A stretch of 64,000 nucleotides of DNA from Ctenosaura bakeri (lineage: Eukaryota > Chordata > Lepidosauria > Squamata > Iguanidae), in assembly GCA_948474755.1 (NCBI GenBank), contig CAOLHI010000737.1:682001-746000 (forward strand), read 5' to 3'. Every line of letters begins with the position of its first letter. Position 1 is the stretch's first letter. Shown here piece after piece: positions 43,960-55,190 of the stretch. Made by a program: the position numbers and the translations under genes. Below the pieces are notes generated by a model. That model was not told the DNA's origin. It searched no databases and was given only the letters and a program-made list of their open reading frames with translations.

Positions 43960-44610
43960 CAAGCCACTCTCTCATCAGTCGCCCTGCTCAGTTCCTGCAG
44001 ATTCAGGGATATGTCTTCCTGGGTTGAGTTTATCCATCCCTGATACTGCCTACCTCTTTTCCTGCTGCCTTCTGCCTTACTAACCATTATTGTCTTTTCA
44101 AGAGAATTGGGTGTTTCCGTGACATGGCCAAAGTACAACAGCCTCAGTTTCCCCCTTTTTTTGGCTTCTAGGGAGAATTCAGGCTTGATTTGCTCTAGGA
44201 TCGCATCCATTTGTCCTTTCAGCAGTCTGGTGTATCCATAGAAATCCTTTCCAACATCACGTTTCAAATGGGTTGATTTTCTTCCTATCAGCTTTCTTTG
44301 CAGAGGTCCAGCTTTCACAGTCATACATAGAAATTGGAAAAGCGATGGCATGGACAATCCTAGCTTTAGCATTCAATGATATATCTGACACTTCAGGATC
44401 TCGTCCCGTCCCTTCCTAGCTGCCCTTCCAAGTCCTCGTCATCTGATTTCTTGACTGCAGCCCCCAATCGGACGAATGACTGAGCCGGGTATGGAAAATC
44501 TTGAACTCTTTCAATGTCTTCATCATCCACTTTTAGGTTATATAAATAATCTGTGGTCATTAACTGTTTTCTTAATGTTCAGCTGTAAACGTGCCTTTGC
44601 ACTTTCTGCC
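43960..44610 (-). mobile_element. RTE/Bov-B-type LINE 3' fragment, minus strand
   Basis: The reverse complement carries words shared with 14930-15750: GTGACATGGCCAAAGTACAA is the complement of the 'tacttTGGCCATGT' segment, TCAGGCTTGATTTGCTC matches the 'gaatTCAAGCCTGA' region, and CAGCTTTCACAGTCATACAT matches 'TATGactgtGAAAGCTG'. A related fragment lies at 56830-57010. Confidence 0.7.
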
Positions 44611-44634
44611 TTGACTCCCTTCCGGCAGGTTTGT

Positions 44635-44720
44635 GCTTATTTATTTATTTGATTTATATCCCACTTTTCCAACAGACAGGACTCAAAGTGGTCTACAATA
44701 CGGATTAAAACAGAACATCT
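44635..44720. repeat. 'TTTATATCCCACTTTTCC' repeat copy
   Basis: TTATTTATTTGATTTATATC and GGACTCAAAGTGGTCTACAA: same family as 31548-31640. Confidence 0.55.
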
Positions 44721-45323
44721 GTTTCAATGGGTGGCATTTTCTCCACAATTCTCTGGGGAGGGGTTTGGAAGGAAACTAGAGGCCAAAAGTACCAAATTAC
44801 ATCCTTAATCCTACCTGCTAGCAAGCGTCCTGGTGATAATTGAAGCAGACAACATGTGGCACAGTCAGCATCTGCGAAATCTGATACAAACATTTGCTCA
44901 GCTTTATTAATGGATAAGTCTGATTTTCAAACTGGCGAGTAGTGTCTTCTGTTGTGCTGAATTCCTCCCGAGAAACCCGTGTGGATGGATCCACAGAACA
45001 TTTTTTTTCTCTGTCACTGATGTCGGCAAAATGCATGGCGTTCCCTTCCGTGGAGCCTTGTGCCAGCCCTTCTCCTGGTTACTCCATTCTGCACTTAGCA
45101 GCTCTTGGGTACATTTCTATCCCATCGCTCTGAGCCATGGATTTCACAACATCCTTGTAAGGTAGGTCGGCTGTGAGTGACAAACGCAAGGACGTGCAGT
45201 GACCTTCATGCCTGAATGGGGATTGGAATTCTCTCCCTGGCCAAAATCAGATACTCTTGCCACTGCGACGCATTGTCTAAAGAAGTTCGTGCTCCTGCCA
45301 GGCTGGTACTTCCCCACAACTAA

Positions 45324-45488
45324 GGCCATTTCCGCACTAGCCTGTTAGAGCGCGATGATTCCACTTTCAACATCCTTTGGAATCCTGGGGTTTGCTGGCC
45401 GGCCCCTCCCAAAACTGCAAACCCCAGGATTCCAGGGGATGTTGAAAGTGGAATCATCGCGCTATAACAGGCTAGTGTGGAAATGGCC
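45324..45488. mobile_element. Palindromic GGCC-MITE, short form
   Basis: Starts GGCCATTTCCGCACTAGCCT and ends with its complement AGGCTAGTGTGGAAATGGCC. The arms also share GATGATTCCACTTTCAACAT and GGAATCCTGGGGTTTGC. Flanks TAA and CAA suggest a 3-bp target duplication. Confidence 0.88.
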
Positions 45489-45607
45489 CAAGCCTTGTAG
45501 GGCTGATGCCCACTGCTTTCTCCATGCCCAGTGGGTGCCCTACGCTCCAAATCTTTCCCTCGTGCACATCCCGGATCCTTATTATCTGTCTATCCATCTA
45601 GAAAGCC

Positions 45608-45790
45608 AATGGGGTGTAATAGTGGTTTGAGTGTTGATCTATGACCCTGGAGGCCAAGGGTCGATTCCCCACTTGGCCACAGAAACCCGCTGGGTGACCT
45701 CAGATGTGTCACACACTCTCAGCCCCAGAGAACCCTGTGATAGGTCCTCCTTAAGATCACCATAAGTCAGGAACAACTTGAAGACACACA
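45608..45790 (+). repeat. tRNA-headed SINE
   Basis: AATAGTGGTTTGAGTGTTGA head, AGGGTCGATTCCCC B-box, CTCTCAGCCCCAGAGAACCC body, AACTTGAAGACACACAACGG tail. Confidence 0.85.
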
Positions 45791-46347
45791 ACGGCAATGT
45801 GAACAAGAGAACACAAACACAGCAGATAGAAGAGTTCTCTTCAATGTTTCACTCTCTGCAATGCTAGAAATTTGGAGACCAAAGGAACATTTTCTGGGTG
45901 GATCAATTTTTATTGGAGCAACAAGATTCTCCTTTTGCCCCTTCTGTAGCTACACTCCTGCAACAACGGGGCCTGAATGCAACAGCTTTTCCTTGTCAAC
46001 CCCTGAGGTCTCCTGTTCATTTCTGGTATATTGAGTCTGAGCACATCCACACTACACAATCAGAGCCCTTTGATAACGTTTTAAATGTCGTGGCTCCACC
46101 CTGTAGCATCCTGAGATCTGTCATATAACAAGGTACTTCAGACTTCTCTGGCTAGGGCTGCAGTTTAGGGGAGCGCCCTAGAACTCTCCACTAGCAGAGA
46201 ACTCTAAGTACCTCGTGAAACTACAGATCACCAGATTCCATAGGGTAAAACTGTTCTTGGGTAGGAAACCCTTGATCTACCTGGATTGCCACACCCAGGC
46301 CAGCCTACCTCACAGGGCTCTTGTGAGGATAAAATAGATGAAACTAG

Positions 46348-46565
46348 AGCCTTTTCCGCACTAGGCTGTTATAGCACTATGATTCCACTTTCAGCCTCCT
46401 ATGGAATCCTGGGGTTTGCAGTTTCGGGAGGGGCCGGCCTCTATAGAGTTGGAAGGGACCTCAAAGGACATCCGGCCGGCCCCTCCCGGAACTGCAAACC
46501 CCAGGATTCCATAGGAGGTTGAAAGTGGAATCATAGTGCTATAACAGCCTAGTGCGGAAATGGCC
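46348..46565. mobile_element. Palindromic GGCC-MITE, long form with CR1-like core
   Basis: Outer arms pair as in 45324-45488. The centre contains AGAGTTGGAAGGGACCTC AAAGGACATCC, which resembles the CR1 3' end. Flanked by TAG on both sides, an exact 3-bp target duplication. Confidence 0.9.
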
Positions 46566-47298
46566 TAGGCATCCCACAAATTCCTCGAAGGCCAATCAGT
46601 ATTCCTGGAGTTCGTAGACCTTGAGTTGTAAGCAACAGCTCAAACTGTTGCCACAAGTTATCGTAACCGGCCGTCTACTTGATGCCATCGGACTACAACT
46701 CCCATCAGCCCCAATCAACGCCGGGGGACGTACCACGGGACCAGTCCATTCATCATCCCCTAAACATTTTTCCTATGTGTCTCCATGTAAATAGAGTTAG
46801 AGCCAAACCAGTTTGTTCAAAACAAAACAAAAAGTTTTATTCCGGTGGTAAGTTGGTGGGTCTACGTGGGAATTCAGACACAACGATCAATAATTTTATT
46901 GCGGCCATAGACCAGCATGAGCAAAACTAACAGATTTTGCCTCCAAATATATAAAATATGAAATGAATAGAACAGAGTGGCAAAAAACACAATGCAAGAA
47001 TGAATGAACCATGAAGAAGAAGGCAGAAATCAAGGGGACGGATACAGGTTATATAGTTTGCCGTACGAAGTCAGTGCTATGGATTAACATGAATGGAAGA
47101 TATGGAACATGTTCTCTAAACGTGAGTATATAACTTTTTATTGAAATGGTCATTCTACTGATTTTAATATTTTAATAAAACTTATTAAAAAAACACAATG
47201 CAATAAATAGAATAAATACTTAAAATGCACAGGTGGTAACGGTGAGGCTAAAACCGGTTATAAATCGTCCCACTTGAAGATTAGAACGCTTTATCTGA

Positions 47299-47812
47299 TT
47301 GATCGATTGATTGATCTGATTGATTGACTGGCTGATCTGATTGACTGATCTGATTGATGGGCTGATCTGATTGATTGATCTGATTGATTGATTGACTGAT
47401 CTGATTGACTGATCCGATTGATTGATTGACTGGCTGATCTGATTGATTGATCTGATTGATTGATTGACTGATCTGATTGATTGATCTGATTGATTGATTG
47501 ACTGATCTGATTGACTGATCTGATTGACTGATTGACTGGCTGATCTGATTGATTGATCTGATTGATTGATTGACTGATCTGATTGATTGATCTGATCTGA
47601 TTGATTGACTGATCTGATTGATTGATTGATTGATCTGATTGATTCACTGATCTGATTGATCTGATTGATTGATTGAGTGATCTGATTGACTGATCCGATT
47701 GATTGATTGACTGATCTGATTGATTCACTGATCTGACTGATCTGATTGATTGATCTGATTGATTGATTGATTGACTGATCTGATTGATTGATTGACTGAT
47801 CTGATTGATTGA
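47299..47812. repeat. TGAT/TGAC minisatellite
   Basis: About 510 bp made almost only of TGAT, TGAC and TGATC words, with a loose higher-order unit like TGATCTGATTGATTGAC. Because the words lack stops on the minus strand, two minus-strand frames stay open across it, giving repeated INQSDQS-type peptide. I regard those as artefacts. Confidence 0.95.
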
Positions 47813-48169
47813 CACGTTCCTCCTTCCCTCCTCCCAAATTTCTCCCTCCGGCACTTTGGGGAAGCGAGGCCACCCTCCGAAATGGCTGCCCGGCCAGCAA
47901 ACCACTTTTCCTGCAAAAATCCCGGCAGAGCGAGGGAAAGGGGTGGGTGGGAACCAGGCGCCCGGGAGGGAGGGAGGGAGGGGAAAGGGGCGTGGCCTCC
48001 CGCTCTCCCCTCCGGCCCCGCCCCCTCCGTGACGCGCTCCCCGCCCCCGCCAATCCCCTTCGAGGGGCGGCCCCCTTCCATTCAGGATTCCTCGCCTGGG
48101 CTTTTGAGGGTATGTAACAGCTGCCGTTCCCCATTGAGTCCCGCAAAACGATGGCTACGTCGCTTCTTC

Positions 48170-48327
48170 GGCCCTTTCCGCACGAGCGTGGCGCGACGAT
48201 TCCACTTTCGGCAGCCTGTGGCGTCCTGGGGGTCGCAGTTTAAGGAGGGGCCTCGAACCCCCCCGGGATCCCAGAGGATGTTGAAAGTGGAATCATCGCG
48301 CAACAACAGGCTAGTGCGGAAATGGCC
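48170..48327. mobile_element. Palindromic GGCC-MITE, short form, in CpG block
   Basis: GGCCCTTTCCGCACGAGCGT at one end and AGGCTAGTGCGGAAATGGCC at the other. CCACTTTCGGCAGCC and GATGTTGAAAGTGG form the inner arms. Confidence 0.8.
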
Positions 48328-49073
48328 TGAATTCTTTTTTGGGGGGGGGACCCCGGGTGGCGAGGGAGGGGAGTGAAGAGGCCCTGTCCGCGGGGGGAGG
48401 GAGGGGGCGAGCCCGGTTTCGGGGGCGGGGTGACCTCCTCCTCCTCCCCCTCCTCCCTGCGAATCAGGGCGGGAAAGGAGTTGGGAAGTGGGGGGGGAGT
48501 CAGGGCTGGAGAAACGGGGATCCCCTCCGATATTTATCGGGGTGGCAGGAAGAGGGATCGCGGGACCCCTCCTCTCGGTGGCCCGCGGCTGCTGCTGCGT
48601 GTCGCGCGTCCTCTTGTTTATTGCGCCCATTGCCTCCCCGGCCGCGAAGGGAGGGGGCTGGGAGGGAGGGAGGGAGGGAGGGAGGGAGGGGGCGGGCAGG
48701 GGGAGGGGCAGCCGCGGGAGCCACCCCCTCCCCCGCCTCCACGATCCCCCTTCCCCCCCTTCCACGATCTTCTCCGTGCATCACACGCATCTCCCCCGGG
48801 GGAGGCAGAGAGGGAAGCCCCCCGGTCCCAGCCCGGAGGGGAGGCGCCTTTCCGGCTTAACCGCCCCCTCCCCACCTCCGCGCTTCTTTTCCTCCTCCTC
48901 CCCCCTTTTTTGGGCGCTCCTCCTGCCGACGTGAAACTTGTGGGGCGTGAACTCGGAGCTGTTACTCACCCGAAGCGGCGTCATCAGCATCATCAGCAGC
49001 AGCAGCATCGCGCCGTCTCCTCCCCCTGCGCGCGCCCGCCCGCCCCCTTTCGTGCGTGTGCACGCAGTACCGT

Positions 49074-49235
49074 GGCCATTTCCGCACTGCACTCTTATAG
49101 CGCGATGATTCCACTTCCAACCTCCTCTGGAATCCTGGGGTTTGCAGTTTCGGGAGGGGCTTGCTGGCCCCTCCCGAAACTGCAAACCCCAGGATTCCAT
49201 GGGATGTTGCAAGTGGAATCATAGCGCTATTAAGG
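49074..49235. mobile_element. Palindromic GGCC-MITE, right end lost
   Basis: Begins GGCCATTTCCGCACTGCACT. The right arm is normal to AATCATAGCGCTAT and is then replaced by two copies of an 18-bp unit, CGCTATTAAGGTACAATA (49225-49242 and 49244-49261). Confidence 0.8.
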
Positions 49236-49276
49236 TACAATACCGCTATTAAGGTACAATAAGGGTCAGCCATATG

Positions 49277-49494
49277 GGCCTTTTCCGCACTGCACTCTTA
49301 TAGCGCGATGATTCCACTTCCAACCTCCTCTGGAATCCTGGGGTTTGCAGTTTCGGGAGGGGCCGGCCGGATGTCCTCTGAGGTCCCTTCCAACTCTGTA
49401 GAGGCCGGCCCCTCCCGAGACTGCAAACCCCAGGATTCCAGAGGAGGTTGAAAGTGGAATCATCGCGCTATAAGGGTGCAGCGCGGAAATGGCC
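49277..49494. mobile_element. Palindromic GGCC-MITE, long form
   Basis: GGCCTTTTCCGCACTGCACT to GCAGCGCGGAAATGGCC, 218 bp. The core has the CR1-like CTGAGGTCCCTTCCAACTC in the opposite orientation to 46348-46565. Confidence 0.9.
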
Positions 49495-52240
49495 AGGGTG
49501 TCCTCCTTCCACCTCCTTCTCCCGCCGCCCTTTAAACAGCAACGGGCCGGATCCCACGGGGGAGAGGCTCCCCGCTCGAGTCAACCCATGCAATCCAAGC
49601 CATGGACCGACGAAGAGTCGGCATCCTCCCCGATCAATGCCTAGAGGGCGTGGGAACCAATCGGGCCAAGAAACCGGTCCGGTGGCGGGTGGGCTTGCTC
49701 CGTTTCCGAACCGTTTTCGAGCCGTTTTCGCACCGTCGCCCAGCCAAAGTTCCGCCGCCGCCCAGACTTTCGATTCCTTTCCCTTTTAGAACGTTCGCGG
49801 CCCGAGGATTCGATCCGTTTCCCGGGGATTCGACCCCCCCCCCAGACCTGTCGCTGGCCCTTGGATTTCCCCCTATTGCTGTCCTAGAAAATAAGATGTA
49901 AGGTTTCGCACGAGGGAATCTCACGTGTTAGGGAAGGACGAGGAAGCGCTGACCCGCCTAAAACCCCAGGTAGTGATTCTGGGAAGCTTGAGGTTTTTGT
50001 CCTGCGGGACTCCCTGCCACAAGTTGGAAGGAGAATACTTTTGCAAGGGAATGGAGGGAGTCCTGGTAGTTTAGCCACGCTGGCTAAGCATCATCTGTAG
50101 TGTGCACGTGTGTATACGTGAATCCGTTGCTGAGGTTACACGAGACCGAGCCGGTTTTGCAGAGGCAGCCGCTTGGCCGCCCTGGGGACAGCTTTCTGGA
50201 CCGGGCCGCCCCCGAGCCATCGGTTCGTGCCCTGTTCTCGGATATTAGAGGATCGGTTCTCCCTCCGTGTCCACCCAGCCCTTTAAAAAAAGAGAGAAGC
50301 CCGAACACCGGCCAGACTCGGTGGTGCACGTGTGAATGCAAAAAGACACGGGGTCGAAAAGGGACGAGGGCTTTCCACGGATGGAAGGGGCTTTGCAAAG
50401 CAGAGCCGAAGGCGCCAGGGGCCCTGTGCGTGGGAAACGGGGTCCCAGTGTGCGGATTGGGGGTGGGGTGGGGGCTTTGACCCGTGTTTCCTCGGAAGCA
50501 AACCCCACTCCATCCCCTGATTGGCTCTTTTTAAAATCCCCCCGGCCGGCGCGGTTAGGGGGGAAGCCGCCTCCATCCCCTCCTCCCCCACCCCGGGTCC
50601 CTTTCCAGGGGGCTGACGCAAGAGGGGCTAGCGCTGGCTTGCCTGGGGCGAGTAAAAGGGTGGGGAGGGGGATCCGCTCATTCCTCCCCCCCACTTCCCG
50701 ATCTCTTTGAATAAGGCAACCCCCGCCTGGTCTGGATCCGGCGCCGGGCTTTCAATTCGGATCAAGCATCCCCCGCTCTTTTTTTGGTCTCTAGGCGTCG
50801 CTCAAGAATGTGACTTCGAATTCCACGGGGAGGGAGGGAGGGGGGAGGGAGTGGCGGGCATGCGGGGGCTCTTCTTTCTCCTTGAAGCCCATTGGACCAG
50901 GGTCGCCCCGCCCCCTCCCCGCCCTCCTGGAAAGAGGGGGGTCCAGCCCTGGAGGGGGGCGGGCGGGGGTCGTGCAAACCCTCCTGGGAGTTAAACTTCG
51001 GCCGGTTTCCTTCGCTGGAGGGGGACAAAGGGAGGCGCCCCACCCGCTCCAACACCCCGAGGAGAAATCGGGGTTTTTTTGGGGGGTGCATGAGATATTC
51101 ACACGCCCCCCCCATTTTCACTCCAACCCGAATGAGAAAGGAGGGGTTTAATAAATACGCCTTCCCTACAAATCTTCCTGCACTGCAAAGCCCATCGTCC
51201 ACAGCCTGCTTGTCCCAGGGTGGTGGATGATGGGAGTTGCAGTCCAGCTGCCTTGCCAGACCCCGGGTGCTATGGGGTGCCATAGCTCCCAGCAGCCCTA
51301 GCCAGGGGAGAGGAACGCTGAGTGCTGCAGTCCAACGAAAGTTGCATGATTCCCCGCTATGCTTAGAGGGTTGGTTTATTGTTCCAGGAACCCAGAGCTT
51401 GGAAAACATGAGTGTTGTGGATTCAAAAATTCCCACAGCCTACAGTGGCCATGCTGGTTGGGGGAATATGGGAGCTGGAGTCCCTGATTTGGGGAATCTG
51501 GAATCCCTGCAAGTAATCTCTCCATCATCTGCAGTTTTGGTTAGCTAAAGGGAGCCTCCATGTTTTGGAGCCATCGTCCCCATGGATCCTGGGGGCAGGC
51601 AATGGGGGAGAGGAGTGTGAGTTTCAACCCACACGTGCGCATTGCCCCATGCAAGCAGAAACATGCGCTCGTCTTAGGCTGGCTAGAGGCACCGTCCTTG
51701 GTCACACATGAGTACATGGTGCTGAGCCACTTTGTCCTCTCTTCCCAACAGTGTTGCTTTGGTAGTACAGTATTGGACCAGGGACTTGAGAGATCCGGGT
51801 TCAAGTCCTCTGGAAGCCATAAAACTCATGACCTTGGGCCCCTCATTTTGTGATGCAATAAAAATGGCAGTTACTGTTCCTCTTGCTCCAATGGGTAGTT
51901 AGCCTTGGCATTTTGTTAGGTGCGTTTGAGTGGTTTCTGACTTTCGGCAACCCTCAAGGGAACCTTGGCAAGATTGCCTGATTGCAACTGGAGGCAAAAA
52001 GTTTCAGGCTTGGGATTTCCGGGTAAGGGATGCTCACGCTGTATTACGTCCTAAGAACCAGCACGCCCGTTGCGGTTAAAAGCCGAAGAGCTGCTTAAAC
52101 AAGAAGGGCTTTGCCTGCTGGTGAAAAGAGAGCAGAGATGGGGCCAGCTGGGCATCTCTGGGAAGAGATTTTCATTTTCATTACCTGGGCGCAGTCTCTC
52201 GAATCCTCACCAGATGTAACTGTGACGGTGGCAAGACTGA

Positions 52241-52460
52241 GGCCATTTCCGCACTAGCCTGTTATAGCGCGATGATTCCACTTTCAACCTCCTCTGGAAT
52301 CCTGGGGTTTGCAGTTTCGGGAGGGGCCGGCCGGATGTCCTTTGAGGTCCCTTCCAACTCTATAGAGGCCGGCCCCTCCCGAAACTGCAAACCCCAGGAT
52401 TCCAGAGGAGGTTGAAAGTGGAATCATCGCGCTATAACAGGCTAGTGCGGATAAAAAGCC
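52241..52460. mobile_element. Palindromic GGCC-MITE, long form, one end decayed
   Basis: Starts GGCCATTTCCGCACTAGCCT. The last bases read GCGGATAAAAAGCC instead of GCGGAAATGGCC. The core carries the CR1-like TTTGAGGTCCCTTCCAACTC. Confidence 0.9.
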
Positions 52461-53104
52461 CTTCACGAAAAGACATTAAAAAGATCTTCAGACCTCTAAG
52501 TAGTTTATAATATTGAAACAATACAAGAAAAAAATTAAGATAAAAGATAATAAATACTTCCCTAATATTTTTAAAAAGGGAGGTCCCTGGGACAGGTCCT
52601 GCCTCCCCAATATAGCCATTCCTTTTTCCGATGCTCAACTTGGTGGGGAAAACTCAGGCCTTGGGATTGGATGTGGCCCTTTCGAGTCCCAGTGTGTCCC
52701 CAAAGCGTCCTCGGAGCCCCTTGCCCCAGACACCATTGCAACTGCCTGACCTGCCTCTCCTGAGCCTGAGACAGCAGCAATCTTAAGAAAATCTTAAGAA
52801 AAAAACCTCCTGGTATCTTTGTGTCCCCACCCTTCTGCCTTAGGCTCTGTCCATTGCTGGCAATTCAATCAGGCTTTTGGGCTGAAAGAGATTCCTTACC
52901 TTTGGCAGTAAATCAAAGCAGGGAACCTTTTTACCGAAAGGGTGTAACCCGATCCTAATCACCTCAATGGAGGTTTTCTTTTCTTTTTTTCAGATCGATT
53001 GATCTCAACAGGAAGCGGTTGATGCTTTTGCTTTGTCTGTCTCTGAGATGTGTGTAAATGTGTTTTTGGGTGCCTGGAATCCACCCCTCTTTTTCTCTCT
53101 CAAT

Positions 53105-53107
53105 AAC

Positions 53108-53191
<84 letters not shown>
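53105..53191. repeat. (AAT)n microsatellite
   Basis: About 87 bp of AAT triplets with a single ACT interruption, directly joined to a 'TTTATTTCTATCCCGCCTCT' repeat copy at 53192-53340. Confidence 0.95.
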
Positions 53192-53192
<1 letters not shown>

Positions 53193-54825
53193 TTTATTTC
53201 TATCCCGCCTCTCCCAATGGATCGAGGCGGCATTACAAAAATATATAAAAACATTAAAACATTAAAATGCACCCTATCCTCCCCACCCTCCAACCCTTCT
53301 ATCCCCCTAAAACATATTAGTTAATTAAAACATATTAAAAACAAGATTAACACAAAAGACAATGATGAGTCCTGCAGCAGTTTGCCTCACTGCCTTGTTC
53401 AACAAAACAAAACAACCTTCCCTTTTCCTTATCTTCCAAGGGGAGCCCTGATTAACCCTTGGGCTTCCCACTTTGCAACTGCTTTTAAAATATCCTGGTT
53501 TCTCACACTTCCTCCCAACATTCTTCCTTTGATCTCAGCCTAGTTCAGTTGCTGCAAGATGAATTCCAAGTGCAAAAGTAGTTTGCACGCCATTAACACA
53601 GCGGATGGGAAGGGGATGGGAGGAAAAAAATCTTGCCCTTCCCAGTAGATTCAGACAAAAGCAAAGTGCTGCAGCTTGTGTGTCCTTCATTAACAACTTT
53701 TGGCATCTTGACCACCATCTGATGTTGCTTAGCCACACATGTCTTGGTTTTCGTCTTTGAAATATTAGAGGGTATATCTTTCTAAACCAGAAGTGGACTT
53801 TTTGTAAAACTGAAGTAGATTTCTTCTCGTTTGGGATAATTTTTGGCGTTTTTCTAAGTCTTTACAGCCTTCTGAGGGTCCTGGGGCTGAACCTCTGAAC
53901 TATACAGTGGGTGGAGGGAAAGGAAGGTGAAAAATTCCTAGGAAAAATGGCACCAAGGAATAAAGTACCAAAAACTTTTGGAAAAGGTTTTAAATGCTCA
54001 GGAAAATAAGGTCAGGTCCAGAGGAACAATGGATATGTAGCTATCCCCTTGCAACAACCCTGTGAGGTTGGCCAGGCTGAGAGATGCCGATTGACCTGTG
54101 GTCACGGAATGACTTCACAGGGGTGGCAGTACGCAACTCTGTACAGTGGTCCAGCCATCCATACCCTTTTCAAAGGTATTCCTTTCCATGTGCCTTTGGT
54201 TTTATATTCCTGACTCTGGTAACAAGAGCATAGCGCATGCAAGCATCATTGATTTGTCTTAACCAATGTGGGCTATGGTGGGTGAAGGTCACCCAGGCTG
54301 TTTCTTGTTCTGTATCTCCAGTAGTCTCTGCTGCACCATAATTCTGGCTGTGTTGCCCCGTGCAGAGCTCCTCTGGGAATTAAACGGCTATTTTCACTTT
54401 TGTGGAAAAGACACACGCCAAACCCCTCTGTTGCTAAGCCTCTCCGCTGGCAGCATCCAAAACCTAATTTGGGAACTCACCCATTTGAGTCCTCTTCTAA
54501 GTAATCCTTTGCAAAAAAAGTTTGGGGGGTGTATTAGGAATAGACCTTCTTGCTTTAAATCACTCTTCCCTCCCAAGTGATATACATTCTTCCCCATGAA
54601 TCTGGTCATTGACTGAACTTGGTAAATGTGACAACACTGCTTCATGCTAAGTCAGACTGATGTCCTCTCTAAGCTAGGATTGTCACGCTCTGACCGGCAA
54701 CCTTGGCTCTTTTGGATTTACACTCAGGATTCTTCCCTTCTCTTTAGATCCCTGATATTATTCCTTGGAGGTCTCTCATCTGGCTACTAAGCTGGCCTAG
54801 CCTGGTTTAGCTTCCAAAATCAGAT

Positions 54826-55190
54826 GAACATGATATGATAGCCATGTTTAAATATTTGAAGGGATGCCATGTAGAGGAAGGAGGGGGCTTGTTTTCTGCT
54901 GCTCCAGAGACCAGGACAAGGAGCAGTGGATTCAAGCTGCAGGAAAGGAGATTCCACCTGAACCTCAGGAAGAACTTCCTGACGGTCAGGGCTGTCCGGC
55001 AGTGGAATCTGCTGCCTCGGAGTGTAGTGGAGTCTCCTTCCTTGGAGGTTTTTAAGCAGAGGCTGGATGGCCATCTGTCGGGATTGATTTGAGGGTGTTC
55101 CTGCATGGCAGGGGGTTGGACTGGATGGCCCCTGGGGTCTCTTCCAACTCTAGATTTCTATGATTCTATGATTCTATGAAATTTTGTTGT
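54826..55190 (+). mobile_element. CR1 LINE 3' end with ATTCTATG tail
   Basis: ATTTGAAGGGATGCCATGTA, AAGAACTTCCTGACGGTCAG, GGAGGTTTTTAAGCAGAGGC, and an end GATTCTATGATTCTATGA. The octamer tail is the hallmark of CR1. It is among the best-preserved CR1 copies in the window. Confidence 0.92.

Larger units (their letters stand above)
43741..47298. other. Intergenic, repeat-rich, downstream of PTPN9
   Basis: Holds a minus-strand RTE LINE (43960-44610), two palindromic MITEs (45324-45488, 46348-46565), a SINE (45608-45790) and degenerate repeat pieces. About 46.57-47.3 kb is A+T-rich with no recognisable gene. Confidence 0.65.
47813..51075. promoter_or_regulatory. CpG-rich block, promoter candidate
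   Basis: 3.2 kb of very G+C-rich, CpG-dense sequence with GC boxes and an (GGAG)n tract (48660-48692). No coding exon is recognised. Possible donors are GGGTATGTAA on the plus strand near 48109 and, on the minus strand, GGGTGAGTAAC near 48960-48970. It could be an alternative upstream SIN3A promoter, a promoter of a non-coding RNA, or simply an unmethylated GC-rich block. Three MITE copies lie inside. Confidence 0.5.

Noticed and set aside
47299..47812. Possible CRISPR-like array.
   Set aside because: The units are short, contiguous and without unique spacers. It is a simple minisatellite in a vertebrate genome.
48082..49273. Open frames of 143 to 283 codons in the CpG block at 47.8-51 kb.
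   Set aside because: They run through MITE palindromes and GGAG repeats and overlap one another in opposite directions.
53033..53293. Poly-Asn and poly-Ile frames.
   Set aside because: They are translations of the (AAT)n microsatellite.
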